Shown: positions 7,772 to 16,681 of the stretch, in pieces | Layout: the number at the start of each line of letters is the position of its first letter | Numbering within the stretch: the first letter of the stretch is position 1 | Origin: Dechloromonas sp. CZR5 | GTDB lineage: Bacteria > Pseudomonadota > Gammaproteobacteria > Burkholderiales > Rhodocyclaceae | Reading direction: 5' to 3' | Length of the DNA stretch: 64,000 nt | NCBI RefSeq assembly: GCF_008711155.1 | Contig: NZ_VUYQ01000005.1 | Span: 62,001 to 126,000, forward strand | Made by a program: the position numbers and the translations under genes | The notes under the pieces: generated by a model | Databases searched by the model: none | The model's input: the letters and a program-made list of their open reading frames with translations, nothing else | What the model was told of the DNA's origin: nothing

Positions 7772-7787
7772 AGCATGGAGCGTGCCA
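7772..7787 (-). promoter_or_regulatory. Sigma-54 (-24/-12) promoter of the PEP-CTERM gene
   Basis: On the minus strand the sequence reads TGGCACG-CTCC-ATGCT, matching the RpoN consensus TGGCACG-N4-TTGCW with one mismatch and exactly ten bases between the essential GG and GC. Transcription would start near 7760, about 58 bases before the PEP-CTERM ATG. RpoN with the PrsK/PrsR two-component system is known to control PEP-CTERM genes in related bacteria. Confidence 0.8.
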
Positions 7788-7857
7788 GTGATTTTCTTTT
7801 GAAGTTTATTTTCAATAAATCAATGCCTTATTTCTTCGTGAAAAGGCCGTTCTTGGC

Positions 7858-7877
7858 GAAGTGTAAAAGAAGTGTAA
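7858..7877. repeat. Tandem GAAGTGTAA repeats, possible activator site
   Basis: GAAGTGTAA occurs at 7858-7866 and again at 7869-7877, one helical turn (11 bases) apart. They lie about 100-117 bases upstream of the expected sigma-54 start site, the usual position for a bacterial enhancer-binding protein. PrsR is the natural candidate but this is inference. Confidence 0.5.
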
Positions 7878-7923
7878 GAAATTCCGACGGTGCGCCTTCT
7901 AGAATTTTCTTGACTGGACCTCT

Positions 7924-10716
7924 TCAGATTTTGCTTTGTTCGCGCAGACGAAGCGCTGTTTCCTGTTCGTGCTGATTCAGCTGTGGTTCCTGAATTTTTT
8001 TGAGAATGTCGCTTGCCCCATTCTTGTCGCCAGACGAAAGGAGTGCTTCCGCCAAATGGAGTTTCAGTGTCGCCGCATCGGGGGCAAGATTGCTCGCAGC
8101 TCGCAGATAGGTGACCGCCGACTTGGAATTACCAGCCTGATGTAATGCTACTCCGTAAGTATCCAGAATTGCAGGGTTGGCGGGCTGCAGGCTGGCCGCC
8201 GTTTGCGCGTTGACTAGGGCCTCTGGTTGTTTCAATTGGATTTGAGCCCACGCGAGATCATTGAGAAGTGCAGGGTTGTGAGGGGCTAATGTGGAGGCTT
8301 TTTGCAAGTATTCGACAGCTTTGGTGGTGTTTCCCTGCCGGAGTTGTCGTTGCCCGATGAAGGCTAGTAATTGGGGATGGGTAGGGAATTTGCGCAAGGC
8401 ATCCGTCAGTTCCTGATCGGCCGATGACTGCCGGCTCATCACATCGAGTAGTTGTGCCGCCGATATGGCAGCCTCCGGCATGGCTCCCGCTTTTGCCGCA
8501 TTGGTGAACTGTTGTAGTGCGTCGTCTTTTTTGCCTGCCAGCAGCAGAACATCTCCTTCAAGCAGCATGGCAGTGCGCCTGTTGCTCTTCTTTTCTCCCA
8601 GTTGTCGGGCAATTGAGATTGCCTCCAGCAAATTGTCCCTGGCGGTCAGCTTGGCGAGCGCTATATACGAAGCAGGTTCGTAGGGTGTGTCGGTCATCAG
8701 GCTTCGGAGGATGGTGCGTGCTTCCTGCATGCGTCCTGCACGGACATTCAATTCGGCCAGTTTCAAGCGCCAATCCGTGCGTTGGGGATAATTGGCGGCG
8801 AGCTTGCGATAGACATCCATGGCTTGTTCGGACTTGCCGAGGCGCTCATATACGTTGGCGAGAAGTCCGATCGATTCGGCGTGGGCGTTCGCGATTGAGG
8901 CGCCTGACTGGGCACTCGATAGCGCTTCGTCGTATTTCCCGGCGCGGATTAGTTCATCAACGAGCATTGCCCGGATCGCCGTGATGTTTGGATTCCCCGA
9001 AACGCCATTTTCCAGCACCTGAATAACGCTGGGATCATCTCCGTTCGAGCGGCGTAGCAGGCGTAGGTATTCGATATAAGTCTCCGGAGTACTGGGCTTG
9101 GCAGCGACCGCGAGCTCGTAGTGGCGCAGCAGGTCACTTTGTTCACCGTTCGTACGAGAGAAGCTGGCCAGCGCATTCAATGCGGGTTGATAGTCAGCCT
9201 TGATTTCGAGCGCCTTGAGCGCAGCCTGGCGCGCTGCAGGAATATCTTTCTGGGTCTCCTTGAATGCGGCAAGAGTGAGGTAGGAGCCCGGCTCTTTTGG
9301 GCGGCTCTGTAGTGCGTGATCCACCAGTTGCCGCGCAAGCTCGAGGTGGCCGGAGTTCAGGGAAAGAACAATGCTGCGGTCGCGCAGGATGGGATCGTCC
9401 TGGACATGGGGAAGTGCTTCCTTGAGATAGGCTCCCGCTTCGGTGGTATTTTTTTCCATAATACCGAGCTCGGCCAGGCGCATCAGGCTCTGACCATCCT
9501 TTGGGTTCAGAGCGAGCAGTTTTTGAAGGGTTTTCCGCGCGCCGCCAATATCTTTCCTGAGCACTGCCAGGTCGGCACTGAGGGTGAGCAGACGACGATC
9601 GTCCGGAGATATGCGAAGCCCCCGTTCTATCGTTTCGGCTGCGGAGCCTTGATTTCCATTGCGCATTTGCGCAGTCGCATACATCTGGATTGCCGCAAGA
9701 TTGCGTGGTTGGTCATGCAGGACTTTGCGGAGCCGTTCCTCGGCCATCGGTGCGTTGCCATTCTGAAGTTCTGCCGAAGCGACGATCAGATTGGAGCGAA
9801 GATGGGTCGGAGCGACCGCCAGTACCTTCAGACCGGCCGCATGGCTTCCTTCGATGTCACCCTTTTCGGCAAGGATGACGGCATCGAGATAGTGAGTCCA
9901 GTAGTGGTTCGGGGCTCGTTTTCTCAGGTTGTCGCGGACGGCCGCCGCATCGGCAAACTGGTTGGTGCCGACGAGCGCATCGCCATACTCTCCGGCAATG
10001 CCAACATGCCAGGGAGCAATTTCATAGGCGGCCTTGATTGCGCCAAGTGCTTTGACGGGGTCGCCTGCCGCTGCGTAGGTGCGATACAGTGCCCGATAGG
10101 CCCACCAGATAGCGGCATCATTTTTGTCAGTCAGCTTGATCGCTGCGTCAAGGCTCTCGATGGCTTGTGCCGTTTTGCCTTGCTGTGCGAAGAATTGGCC
10201 CTGCGCCAGCTTGCTCAGCGTTGTTTCAGCTGGGAGTGCCGCCAGCAACTCGGAAGCTTGCCTTGGGTGACCGAGGGCGGTCTCGGCCATGGACAGGACA
10301 GCCTTTAGATCGCTGTTGCCGGCTGCTGTATTGAGTGTGCGCTTCGAGAATTCGCTGATGATCTTGGCGTGTTCCCCTCGATCAAGCATCATCAGCGCGA
10401 TTCTGGGGATCAGTTTCTCAGCATCTCCGCCATTGTCGAGCGCCTTTCGCAGGTGTTGCTCCGCTCCCACTGAATCAGGAACGCGCTCAAGTGCATTAGC
10501 CAATGCCAAGCGGGCTTCCAGAGACTGCGGATTATCCTGGACCGCATTCTTGAATTCGATCACCGCCCCGCTGATCTCTCCCTTCCCGAGTAATTCGATT
10601 CCCGAGGTCAGCGGGTCTTTGTTGCATGCGCTAAGCGCAGCGGCAATCATCAATGCGATGGTGATCTTGCTAAAACGCAGCGAGCAGCGGAAGGTTGACG
10701 GGCTGGTCGAGAGCAT
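7924..10716 (-). CDS. prsT: PrsT-type PEP-CTERM system TPR-repeat lipoprotein
   Basis: The 930-residue protein begins with a lipoprotein signal (hydrophobic stretch, lipobox LSAC, cysteine at about residue 31) and is then almost entirely tetratricopeptide repeats. Examples are AVIEFKNAVQDNPQSLEARLA near the N terminus and AVEYLQKASTLAPHNPALL near the C terminus. Length and architecture match PrsT, the large TPR lipoprotein that accompanies the PEP-CTERM/exosortase system in exopolysaccharide-producing Gram-negatives, where it is thought to act in polymer assembly or secretion at the periplasmic face. It has a good Shine-Dalgarno (TTGGAG). prsT usually sits within the eps/exosortase locus; here it is beside one PEP-CTERM gene only, with lipA upstream. 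Another very large TPR protein is the alternative. Confidence 0.85.
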   Translation of the reverse strand: MLSTSPSTFRCSLRFSKITIALMIAAALSACNKDPLTSGIELLGKGEISGAVIEFKNAVQDNPQSLEARLALANALERVPDSVGAEQHLRKALDNGGDAEKLIPRIALMMLDRGEHAKIISEFSKRTLNTAAGNSDLKAVLSMAETALGHPRQASELLAALPAETTLSKLAQGQFFAQQGKTAQAIESLDAAIKLTDKNDAAIWWAYRALYRTYAAAGDPVKALGAIKAAYEIAPWHVGIAGEYGDALVGTNQFADAAAVRDNLRKRAPNHYWTHYLDAVILAEKGDIEGSHAAGLKVLAVAPTHLRSNLIVASAELQNGNAPMAEERLRKVLHDQPRNLAAIQMYATAQMRNGNQGSAAETIERGLRISPDDRRLLTLSADLAVLRKDIGGARKTLQKLLALNPKDGQSLMRLAELGIMEKNTTEAGAYLKEALPHVQDDPILRDRSIVLSLNSGHLELARQLVDHALQSRPKEPGSYLTLAAFKETQKDIPAARQAALKALEIKADYQPALNALASFSRTNGEQSDLLRHYELAVAAKPSTPETYIEYLRLLRRSNGDDPSVIQVLENGVSGNPNITAIRAMLVDELIRAGKYDEALSSAQSGASIANAHAESIGLLANVYERLGKSEQAMDVYRKLAANYPQRTDWRLKLAELNVRAGRMQEARTILRSLMTDTPYEPASYIALAKLTARDNLLEAISIARQLGEKKSNRRTAMLLEGDVLLLAGKKDDALQQFTNAAKAGAMPEAAISAAQLLDVMSRQSSADQELTDALRKFPTHPQLLAFIGQRQLRQGNTTKAVEYLQKASTLAPHNPALLNDLAWAQIQLKQPEALVNAQTAASLQPANPAILDTYGVALHQAGNSKSAVTYLRAASNLAPDAATLKLHLAEALLSSGDKNGASDILKKIQEPQLNQHEQETALRLREQSKI

Positions 10717-10843
10717 TGTGGCACTCCAATGAGATGGGATGAATATGATTAACCGATAATGAAAATAACATCGGCTCCACTCATTGGGTAGTGCATTACG
10801 CCACAGTCAGTGTTTTCCTCATGAAAAGACCGGGAGCGATCAA

Positions 10844-11836
10844 TTAGCCGGAGGCAAGTCCTGCGCTATGCGCCTGCTGGTCGGCCCAGTAGCTCGAACG
10901 CACCATCGGGGCGCAGGCGGCGCCGGAGAAGCCCATCTTGATGGCTTCTTCCTCGAACATCTTGAAGGTATCCGGATGGACGTAGCGGCTGACCGGTAGG
11001 TGGTGGCCCGAGGGGGCGAGGTACTGGCCGATGGTCAGCATCTCGACGTCGTTGGCGCGCAGGTCGCGCATGACTTCGAGTATTTCCTCGTCGGTCTCGC
11101 CGAGGCCGACCATCAGGCCGGATTTGGTCTTGACCTGCGGATAGCGGGCCTTGAACTGCTTCATCAAGGTCAGCGAGTGGGCGTAATCGGCACCCGGGCG
11201 GGCCTGCTTGTAGAGGCGAGGCACGGTTTCCATGTTGTGGTTCAGCACGTCGGGCAGGGCGGCGCCGAGGATATCGATGGCAATGTCCATGCGGCCGCGG
11301 AAGTCGGGGACCAGGGTTTCGATGGTCGTCTTCGGCGAGGCTTCGCGCACGGCGCGCACGACATCGACGAAATGCTGGGCACCGCCATCGCGCAGGTCGT
11401 CGCGGTCGACGCTGGTGATCACCACGTACTGCAGCTTCAGCGAGGACACCGAATCGGCCAGCTCGGCCGGCTCGTTCGGGTTGGGCGGCAGCGGCTGGCC
11501 GTGGCCGACGTCGCAGAAAGGACAGCGGCGGGTGCAGATGTCGCCGAGGATCATGAAGGTCGCCGTACCGCGGCCGAAACATTCGCCGATGTTCGGGCAG
11601 GCAGCTTCCTCGCAGACGGTGTGCAGCTTCTTCTCACGCAGCATGGACTTGATTTCGCCGAAGCGTCCGGCGCTGTTGCCGGCCTTGACGCGTATCCACT
11701 CCGGTTTGCGCAGTGGTTGGTCCACGGGAACGATCTTGATCGGGATGCGGGCGGTCTTCAGCTCGCCTTTTTGCTTGACGCCTTTTTGCTTGACGCCTTT
11801 TTGCTTGGTTGCGCCTTCCGGTTTGGGTTCAGCCAT
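10844..11836 (-). CDS. lipA: Lipoyl synthase
   Basis: LipA is a radical-SAM enzyme that inserts two sulphurs into protein-bound octanoyl groups to make lipoate on 2-oxoacid dehydrogenases and GcvH. The 330-residue protein has both iron-sulphur sites: [12 protein letters not shown] (auxiliary cluster, C-x4-C-x5-C) and CTRRCPFC (radical-SAM cluster, C-x3-C-x2-C), plus RSSYWAD near the C terminus that supplies the conserved serine ligand. The N terminus is unusual: residues 9-25 are a lysine-rich KQKGV repeat encoded by a 15-bp tandem repeat. The start overlaps lipB by eight bases, so the two are coupled. It is the last gene of the dacC-dat-ybeD-lipB-lipA operon. Confidence 0.97.
   Translation of the reverse strand: MAEPKPEGATKQKGVKQKGVKQKGELKTARIPIKIVPVDQPLRKPEWIRVKAGNSAGRFGEIKSMLREKKLHTVCEEAACPNIGECFGRGTATFMILGDICTRRCPFCDVGHGQPLPPNPNEPAELADSVSSLKLQYVVITSVDRDDLRDGGAQHFVDVVRAVREASPKTTIETLVPDFRGRMDIAIDILGAALPDVLNHNMETVPRLYKQARPGADYAHSLTLMKQFKARYPQVKTKSGLMVGLGETDEEILEVMRDLRANDVEMLTIGQYLAPSGHHLPVSRYVHPDTFKMFEEEAIKMGFSGAACAPMVRSSYWADQQAHSAGLASG
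11765..11807. repeat. 15-bp tandem repeat (about 2.9 copies) inside lipA
   Basis: The unit GCCTTTTTGCTTGAC repeats at 11765-11779, 11780-11794 and 11795-11807 (partial) on the plus strand. It encodes a repeated KQKGV block near the LipA N terminus. Because the unit is a multiple of three, gain or loss of a copy changes tail length without a frameshift. Confidence 0.9.
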
Positions 11837-12446
11837 GTTGTCTGTCCAATTGCTGCAGCAAGTGCTGCGATAGGTGCTCGCCGGCCTCTGTTACGGAAAG
11901 CGGAATATTCAGGTTCTTGGTTTGTATAACTTTCAGCCCGGCGTAGCCGCAGGGGTTGATCGCGTCGAACGGGGAGAGATCCATGTCCACGTTGAGTGAA
12001 ACCCCATGATACGAGCAGCCGTTGCGGATGCGTAGCCCGAGGGCCGCAATTTTTGCTTCGCCGACGTAGACGCCGGGGGCACCGTCGCGCCGTGCGGCGG
12101 CAACGCCATAGGCGGCGAGGAGGTCGATGACGGCCTGCTCGATGGCAGTGACCAGTTCGCGCACCTTGATCTTCAGGCGCGGCAGGTCGAGCAGCAGATA
12201 GATCACCACTTGGCCGGGGCCGTGATAGGTCACCTGGCCGCCGCGGTCGATCTTTACCAGCGGGATGCCGACATCGCGCAGGATGTGCTCCGGTTTGCCG
12301 GCCTGGCCGAGGGTGTAGACCGGCGGGTGTTCGACGATCCAGAGCTCGTCGGCTGTATCGGGTGTCCGATTGGCCGTGAAATCCTGCATGGCCTGGAAGG
12401 TGGGTTCGTAGTCGACCCGGCCCAGGCGTTTGACGACGAGATTCAC
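11829..12446 (-). CDS. lipB: Octanoyl-[ACP]:protein N-octanoyltransferase
   Basis: LipB transfers octanoate from acyl carrier protein to lipoyl domains, giving the substrate for LipA. The 205-residue protein contains [12 protein letters not shown] (the substrate loop), the catalytic lysine in EAKIAALG and the catalytic cysteine in NPCGYAGL, and has normal family length. It lies between ybeD (one-base gap) and lipA (eight-base overlap), an order common in proteobacteria, so the lipoate pathway is translated as a coupled unit. Confidence 0.96.
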   Translation of the reverse strand: MNLVVKRLGRVDYEPTFQAMQDFTANRTPDTADELWIVEHPPVYTLGQAGKPEHILRDVGIPLVKIDRGGQVTYHGPGQVVIYLLLDLPRLKIKVRELVTAIEQAVIDLLAAYGVAAARRDGAPGVYVGEAKIAALGLRIRNGCSYHGVSLNVDMDLSPFDAINPCGYAGLKVIQTKNLNIPLSVTEAGEHLSQHLLQQLDRQHG

Positions 12447-12447
12447 G

Positions 12448-12717
12448 TTACAGAACGACTTTCACCAGCGGATGGGACGTCAGTTCCATGTACAGCGCGT
12501 CGAGCTGTGGCTTGGAAGTGGCGACGACCGTACAGGTCAGGCTCAGGTAGTTGCCGCCGGAACTGGCGCGCATTTCCATCGTCGCGCCATCGAAATCGGG
12601 AGCGTGCTTGGTGACGATGGTGAGCACCGCCTGGGCGAGTTCGTCGTGCGCCTTGCCCATGATTTTCAGGGGGAAGTCGCAGGGGAATTCGAGGAGGGTG
12701 TCCTTGTAGGAAGCCAT
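12448..12717 (-). CDS. ybeD: YbeD/DUF493-family protein
   Basis: This 89-residue protein matches the YbeD (DUF493) family by size, by the N-terminal [15 protein letters not shown] segment and by position just upstream of lipB. The fold is ACT-like ferredoxin-type and a regulatory role in lipoate metabolism or nearby genes has been suggested, but no activity is established. It is separated from both neighbours by a single base, which indicates one transcript. Confidence 0.9.
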   Translation of the reverse strand: MASYKDTLLEFPCDFPLKIMGKAHDELAQAVLTIVTKHAPDFDGATMEMRASSGGNYLSLTCTVVATSKPQLDALYMELTSHPLVKVVL

Positions 12718-12718
12718 G

Positions 12719-13594
12719 TCAGCCTTTGCGCATTACGGTGTTCTTGAAGTCCTGGTACCACTGCCACATCTGTTCGCCGTAGGGGCCGGGTTGGCCGGTG
12801 CCGACCGGCTGACCGTCGAGCCGGGTGATGGCCAGAATTTCCTTGGTCGAGGACGTCATCCAGACCTCGTCGGCAGCGCGAAGTTCCGCTTCGCTGATTT
12901 CACGCACCTCGTGAGCCTGCCGATGCGTCTCGGCCAACTCCAGGATCACGTCGTAAGTGATGCCAGGGAGCATCAGGTGGGTCTTGGGCGGGGCGATCAG
13001 CACGCCGTCCTTGACGATGAAGATGTTGGAGGCGGCACCTTCCTTCATCAGCCCGTCGCGGATCAGCAGTGCTTCGGCACAGCCTTGCTCGACGGCCTGC
13101 TGGCGGGCGAGCACGTTCGCCAGCAGCGAGACAACCTTCAAATCGCAACGCGACCAGCGGAGGTCGGGCACGGTGATGGCCGCCACCCCTTTGGCGCGGA
13201 TGTCGGCCGAGGTCGTGACCAAGGGCGAAGCGAAGGCGAAGGCTGTCGGCGTGACGCTGATTGGCGGGAAGGCGTGGTCACGCTTGTCGTCGGCGCCGCG
13301 GGTGACCTGCAGGTAGATCGACTGGTCTTCCCACGGAGCGCTCTCAACGAGCTTGAGAATGACGGTTTTCCAGGCCTCGGCCGTCAGCGGATTGGCGAGC
13401 TGGATGCCGTCCAGCGTCGCCTGCAGGCGATTGAGGTGTTCGTCGATGCGGAAGGTGCGACGCGAGTAAACCGGGATGACCTCATAGACGCCGTCCCCGT
13501 ACAGGAAGCCGCGGTCGAGCGGCGAGATGCCCGCTTCCGCCAGGGGCAGGAAATGGCCATTCAGGTAAACGGGGTCGGCGACGTAGGGTGTCAT
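12719..13594 (-). CDS. dat: D-amino-acid transaminase (class IV PLP aminotransferase)
   Basis: The 291-residue protein is a fold-type IV aminotransferase. The PLP lysine is in CDLKVVSLLANVLARQ, and DRGFLYGDGVYEV near residue 28 and KEGAASNIFIVKDG are family hallmarks. D-amino-acid transaminase interconverts D-alanine and D-glutamate with 2-oxoacids, supplying peptidoglycan precursors. This fits the carboxypeptidase gene four bases upstream. A branched-chain or 4-amino-4-deoxychorismate aminotransferase has the same fold, but operon context and the RGADDKRDH segment favour Dat. Confidence 0.85.
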   Translation of the reverse strand: MTPYVADPVYLNGHFLPLAEAGISPLDRGFLYGDGVYEVIPVYSRRTFRIDEHLNRLQATLDGIQLANPLTAEAWKTVILKLVESAPWEDQSIYLQVTRGADDKRDHAFPPISVTPTAFAFASPLVTTSADIRAKGVAAITVPDLRWSRCDLKVVSLLANVLARQQAVEQGCAEALLIRDGLMKEGAASNIFIVKDGVLIAPPKTHLMLPGITYDVILELAETHRQAHEVREISEAELRAADEVWMTSSTKEILAITRLDGQPVGTGQPGPYGEQMWQWYQDFKNTVMRKG

Positions 13595-13598
13595 GCGT

Positions 13599-14738
13599 TT
13601 AGTTGAACCACAGGCGGATGGTGTCGATCAGTCGAACGAAGATATTGCCGAGTTCCACTTTTTCAAGGGCGGTGACCGGGTATTCGCCGTACGGCTTGTC
13701 TTCGACCGTAACCTTGACGACGCCCAGTTTCTGGCCAATCTCGATCGGCGCGATCAGGCGCGGTTCGGCGACAAATTCGGATTTCACCTTGTCGGCGTAG
13801 CCCTTCGGGACGGCGATGCCCAGATCGTTCGGGAAGCGGGCCTTGATCTCGCTCTGTGCCCCCTTCCAGACGCGCAGCTTGGCGACTTCCTGATCCTTGG
13901 CGAAGAGCGCGACGGATTCGTAGGAAATGAAGCCCCAGTTGAGCAGCTTCTGCGATTCGCTGGCGCGGGCGTTGTCGGAGGCCGTGCCGAGCATCACCGA
14001 GAGCAGGCGGCGCTTGTCGCGCAAGGCCGAGGAAATCAGGCAATAGCCGGCGGCATCGGTATGGCCGGTCTTGACACCATCGACAGTGGGGTCGATGAAA
14101 AGCAGACGGTTGCGGTTCGGCTGGGTGATGTTGTTGTAGCGGAATTCCTTCATCGAGTAGTACTTGCCGTATTCGACCGGGAAGTCGCGGATCAGCGCCG
14201 AGGCGAGCAGCGACAGGTCGCGTGCCGTGGTGTAGTGATTGGGGTCGGGCAGGCCGGTCGAATTCATGAAGTTGCTGTTCTTCATGCCCAGGCGCTGCGC
14301 TTCGCGGTTCATCATTTGCGCGAAGTTCTCCTCGCTGCCGGCGATACCTTCGGCTAGCGTGACGCAGGCGTCGTTGCCGGATTGCACGATCATGCCCTTG
14401 ATCAGGTCTTCGACTGGAACCTGGGTGTCGACGCGGATGAACATCTTCGATCCGCCGGTGCGCCAGGCCTTTTCGGAGACCGGGAGCGGTTGTTCGAGCG
14501 CCAGGGTCTTCTTGTGGATGGCGGCAAACGTCAGATAGGCCGTCATCAGCTTGGTCAGCGATGCCGGTTCGAGGCGGTCATCCGGCTTTTCGGCGGTCAG
14601 GACCTGATTGGAGCCGAGGTCGAGCAGTAGCCACGATTTGGCGGCCAGTGCAGGCGGTACGGGGAGTTGTTGGGCGAAGGCCGGGGCGGCGAGGGTGATA
14701 CTGAGCAGAAGGACTGCCGTCTTGCGAAACAGCGACAT
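13599..14738 (-). CDS. dacC: D-alanyl-D-alanine carboxypeptidase (PBP5/6-type, DacA/DacC family)
   Basis: This periplasmic enzyme removes the terminal D-alanine from peptidoglycan pentapeptides. With the start at 14738 it has 379 residues: a signal peptide cleaved after AFA (residue 22), the active-site motif SLTK (S60 and K63), the SGN motif in VQSGNDACV and KTG in GVKTGHT. A C-terminal beta domain and an amphipathic tail (NIFVRLIDTIRLWFN) for membrane docking follow. An upstream TTG would add 12 residues before the signal peptide and is rejected. It is the first gene of the lipoate operon; nhaR ends 36 bases before it, and a TATAAT overlapping the nhaR stop (14774-14779, minus strand) could be its -10 box. 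Confidence 0.95.
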   Translation of the reverse strand: MSLFRKTAVLLLSITLAAPAFAQQLPVPPALAAKSWLLLDLGSNQVLTAEKPDDRLEPASLTKLMTAYLTFAAIHKKTLALEQPLPVSEKAWRTGGSKMFIRVDTQVPVEDLIKGMIVQSGNDACVTLAEGIAGSEENFAQMMNREAQRLGMKNSNFMNSTGLPDPNHYTTARDLSLLASALIRDFPVEYGKYYSMKEFRYNNITQPNRNRLLFIDPTVDGVKTGHTDAAGYCLISSALRDKRRLLSVMLGTASDNARASESQKLLNWGFISYESVALFAKDQEVAKLRVWKGAQSEIKARFPNDLGIAVPKGYADKVKSEFVAEPRLIAPIEIGQKLGVVKVTVEDKPYGEYPVTALEKVELGNIFVRLIDTIRLWFN

Positions 14739-14774
14739 AATTTTTTTCTTTGGGGATGCGTTGGGGGAGATCAA

Positions 14775-15683
14775 TTATACCCTTGGCGCGGAGGTGTCCT
14801 GAGCCGCTGCCGCGCACAGGGCTTCGACGGCGGGATGGCGAATCCGGCGCTCGCTGGAAATGGCGTAGATTTGCTCGCTGACGCCTTGCATGGCACCCAG
14901 CGGTCGGGCATCGAGCTGCTGGGCGACTTGTTCGACGAGAGCGAGCGGTGCGGGAAAAATGCCCAGCCCGCCCCGGCCGAAGGTGTTGAGCAAGGCGCTG
15001 TCCTCAAATTCGCCGACGATTTTGGGGCGAATTCCGGCGATCTCCAGCCAGCGGTCGATGCGGCCACGCAAGGCATTGTGACGGGTAGGCAACAGCATCG
15101 GTGCGCCATCGAGCGAGGCCGGAAAATCCTTGCCGTAGCGTTCAACCAGGGCCGGGGTGCCGAACAGTCCGGTGGCAAATTCACCCAGTCGGGTGCTGAA
15201 TACTTTCAGGTTGCCGCCTACCGGTGCGGCGCGGTCGGTGAGTACCACGTCCAGTCGATGCAGGGCGAGGTCGGCGAGCAGCGTTTCGAATTCTCCTTCG
15301 TCGCAGATCAGACGCACATCGGCTGGCATTTCGGTTACTGTGGATAGCAATCGGTAGGCAAGAAGCTTTGGAATGCCGTCGGAAATGCCGGCACGCAGGC
15401 GAAGGGTTGATTCGCTGTCGCTATGCTGGATTGCGTCGACCAGCGCGTCGCCAAGCTGAAAAATCTGGTCGGCGTAACCCAGTGCGACGCGGCCGGCGTC
15501 GCTGAGGACGAGACCGCGTCCCTGGCTGTTGAACAGTGCCTTGCCGAGTTGTCGTTCGAGCAGCGACAGTTGCCCGGAGATGGTCTGGATGGCGACGCCT
15601 AGGCGATCGGCGGCGCGGGTGATGCTGCCTTCCTGGGCAACAACCCAGAAGTAGTGCAAGTGTTTGAAATTGATTTGGCTCAT
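14775..15683 (-). CDS. nhaR: NhaR-like LysR-family transcriptional activator
   Basis: The 302-residue protein has an N-terminal winged helix-turn-helix (INFKHLHYFWVVAQEGSITR at the very start) and a LysR-type effector domain. The HYFWVVAQEGSITRAADRL and QTISGQLSLLERQLGKALF segments are those of NhaR, which in E. coli responds to Na+ and activates the nhaA antiporter and pgaABCD. No nhaA lies nearby, so the target here is unknown. The gene is divergent from htpX across 104 bases and reads toward dacC. Confidence 0.85.
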   Translation of the reverse strand: MSQINFKHLHYFWVVAQEGSITRAADRLGVAIQTISGQLSLLERQLGKALFNSQGRGLVLSDAGRVALGYADQIFQLGDALVDAIQHSDSESTLRLRAGISDGIPKLLAYRLLSTVTEMPADVRLICDEGEFETLLADLALHRLDVVLTDRAAPVGGNLKVFSTRLGEFATGLFGTPALVERYGKDFPASLDGAPMLLPTRHNALRGRIDRWLEIAGIRPKIVGEFEDSALLNTFGRGGLGIFPAPLALVEQVAQQLDARPLGAMQGVSEQIYAISSERRIRHPAVEALCAAAAQDTSAPRV

Positions 15684-15787
15684 GATTTCAACAGAAAAAA
15701 TCGAAGTGATAGTTCATTTTGCTCCGGTTTTATTGATTGTTGCAATGCAATACCATCGAGGCCGTTTCTCTTTGGAGGATATAGTCT

Positions 15788-16663
15788 ATGAAACGCATCG
15801 TTCTGTTCCTGCTGACCAACCTGGCCGTGATGCTGGTACTCAGCGTCGTGACCAGCCTGCTCGGCGTCAACAAATTCCTGACCGCCAACGGCCTCAATGT
15901 CGGCATGTTGTTCGTGTTTGCCGCCGTGATCGGCTTTGGTGGCGCCTTCATTTCGCTGCTCATGTCGAAGACCATGGCCAAGTGGAGTACCGGTGCGCAG
16001 GTCATCACGCACCCGAGTACGTCGACCGAAGTCTGGCTGGTCGATTCCGTTGCCAGGCTGAGCAAGAAAGCCGGCCTGCCGATGCCGGAAGTGGCGATCT
16101 ATGATGGCGAGCCGAATGCCTTTGCCACCGGGGCGAGCAAGAACAGCTCGCTGGTCGCCGTCTCCACAGGCCTGCTGCAGAGCATGAGCCGTGAAGAAGC
16201 CGAAGCCGTATTGGCTCACGAGGTCGCACACATCGCCAACGGCGACATGGTGACGCTGACCTTGATCCAGGGGGTGGTGAACACCTTCGTCGTCTTCCTG
16301 TCGCGTATTGTCGGTTATGTCGTGGATAGTTTCCTGCGCCGCAATGACGAGGAGAGCAGCGGTCCGGGCATCGGCTACATGGTGACCAGCATCGTCTGCG
16401 AAATCGTCTTCGGCATCCTGGCCAGCATCATCGTTGCCTGGTTCTCCCGCCAGCGCGAATTCCGCGCCGATGCCGGTGCGGCCGGCCTGATGGGGACGCC
16501 GGTGCCGATGCAGAATGCCCTGCGTCGCCTGGGGAACCTTCACACCGAACCGTTGCCGCAGAACATGGCGGCTTCGGGTATTGCCGGTGGCAGCAGTATG
16601 ATGGCCCTGTTCGCCTCGCATCCTCCGCTTGAAGAGCGGATTGCAGCCTTGGGCGGGCGCTGA
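15788..16663 (+). CDS. htpX: HtpX membrane zinc metalloprotease
   Basis: HtpX is an inner-membrane protease that helps degrade misfolded membrane proteins with FtsH. The 291-residue sequence has two N-terminal membrane helices (about residues 4-25 and 36-58), the zinc motif HEVAH at 144-148, and a further zinc ligand in the [10 protein letters not shown] segment. Two more hydrophobic segments lie at about residues 155-180 and 195-220. A Shine-Dalgarno (TTGGAGG) precedes the ATG. The metal-efflux operon begins 18 bases after its stop, so part of that operon's transcription may come from the htpX promoter. Confidence 0.96.
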   Translation: MKRIVLFLLTNLAVMLVLSVVTSLLGVNKFLTANGLNVGMLFVFAAVIGFGGAFISLLMSKTMAKWSTGAQVITHPSTSTEVWLVDSVARLSKKAGLPMPEVAIYDGEPNAFATGASKNSSLVAVSTGLLQSMSREEAEAVLAHEVAHIANGDMVTLTLIQGVVNTFVVFLSRIVGYVVDSFLRRNDEESSGPGIGYMVTSIVCEIVFGILASIIVAWFSRQREFRADAGAAGLMGTPVPMQNALRRLGNLHTEPLPQNMAASGIAGGSSMMALFASHPPLEERIAALGGR

Positions 16664-16681
16664 ATATCTGATCGCGTATCC

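Noticed and set aside
7858-7877. The tandem GAAGTGTAA as a CRISPR-like or satellite array
   Set aside because: Only two nine-base copies spaced one helical turn apart; no spacers or further copies.
10717-10843. A sigma-54 promoter before prsT
   Set aside because: I searched the minus strand for GG-N10-GC with a TGGC context and found none; a weak CCGAT/ATCGG inverted repeat is too short to call.
11765-11807. The lipA repeat as a phase-variation switch
   Set aside because: The unit is 15 bases, so copy change cannot shift the frame.
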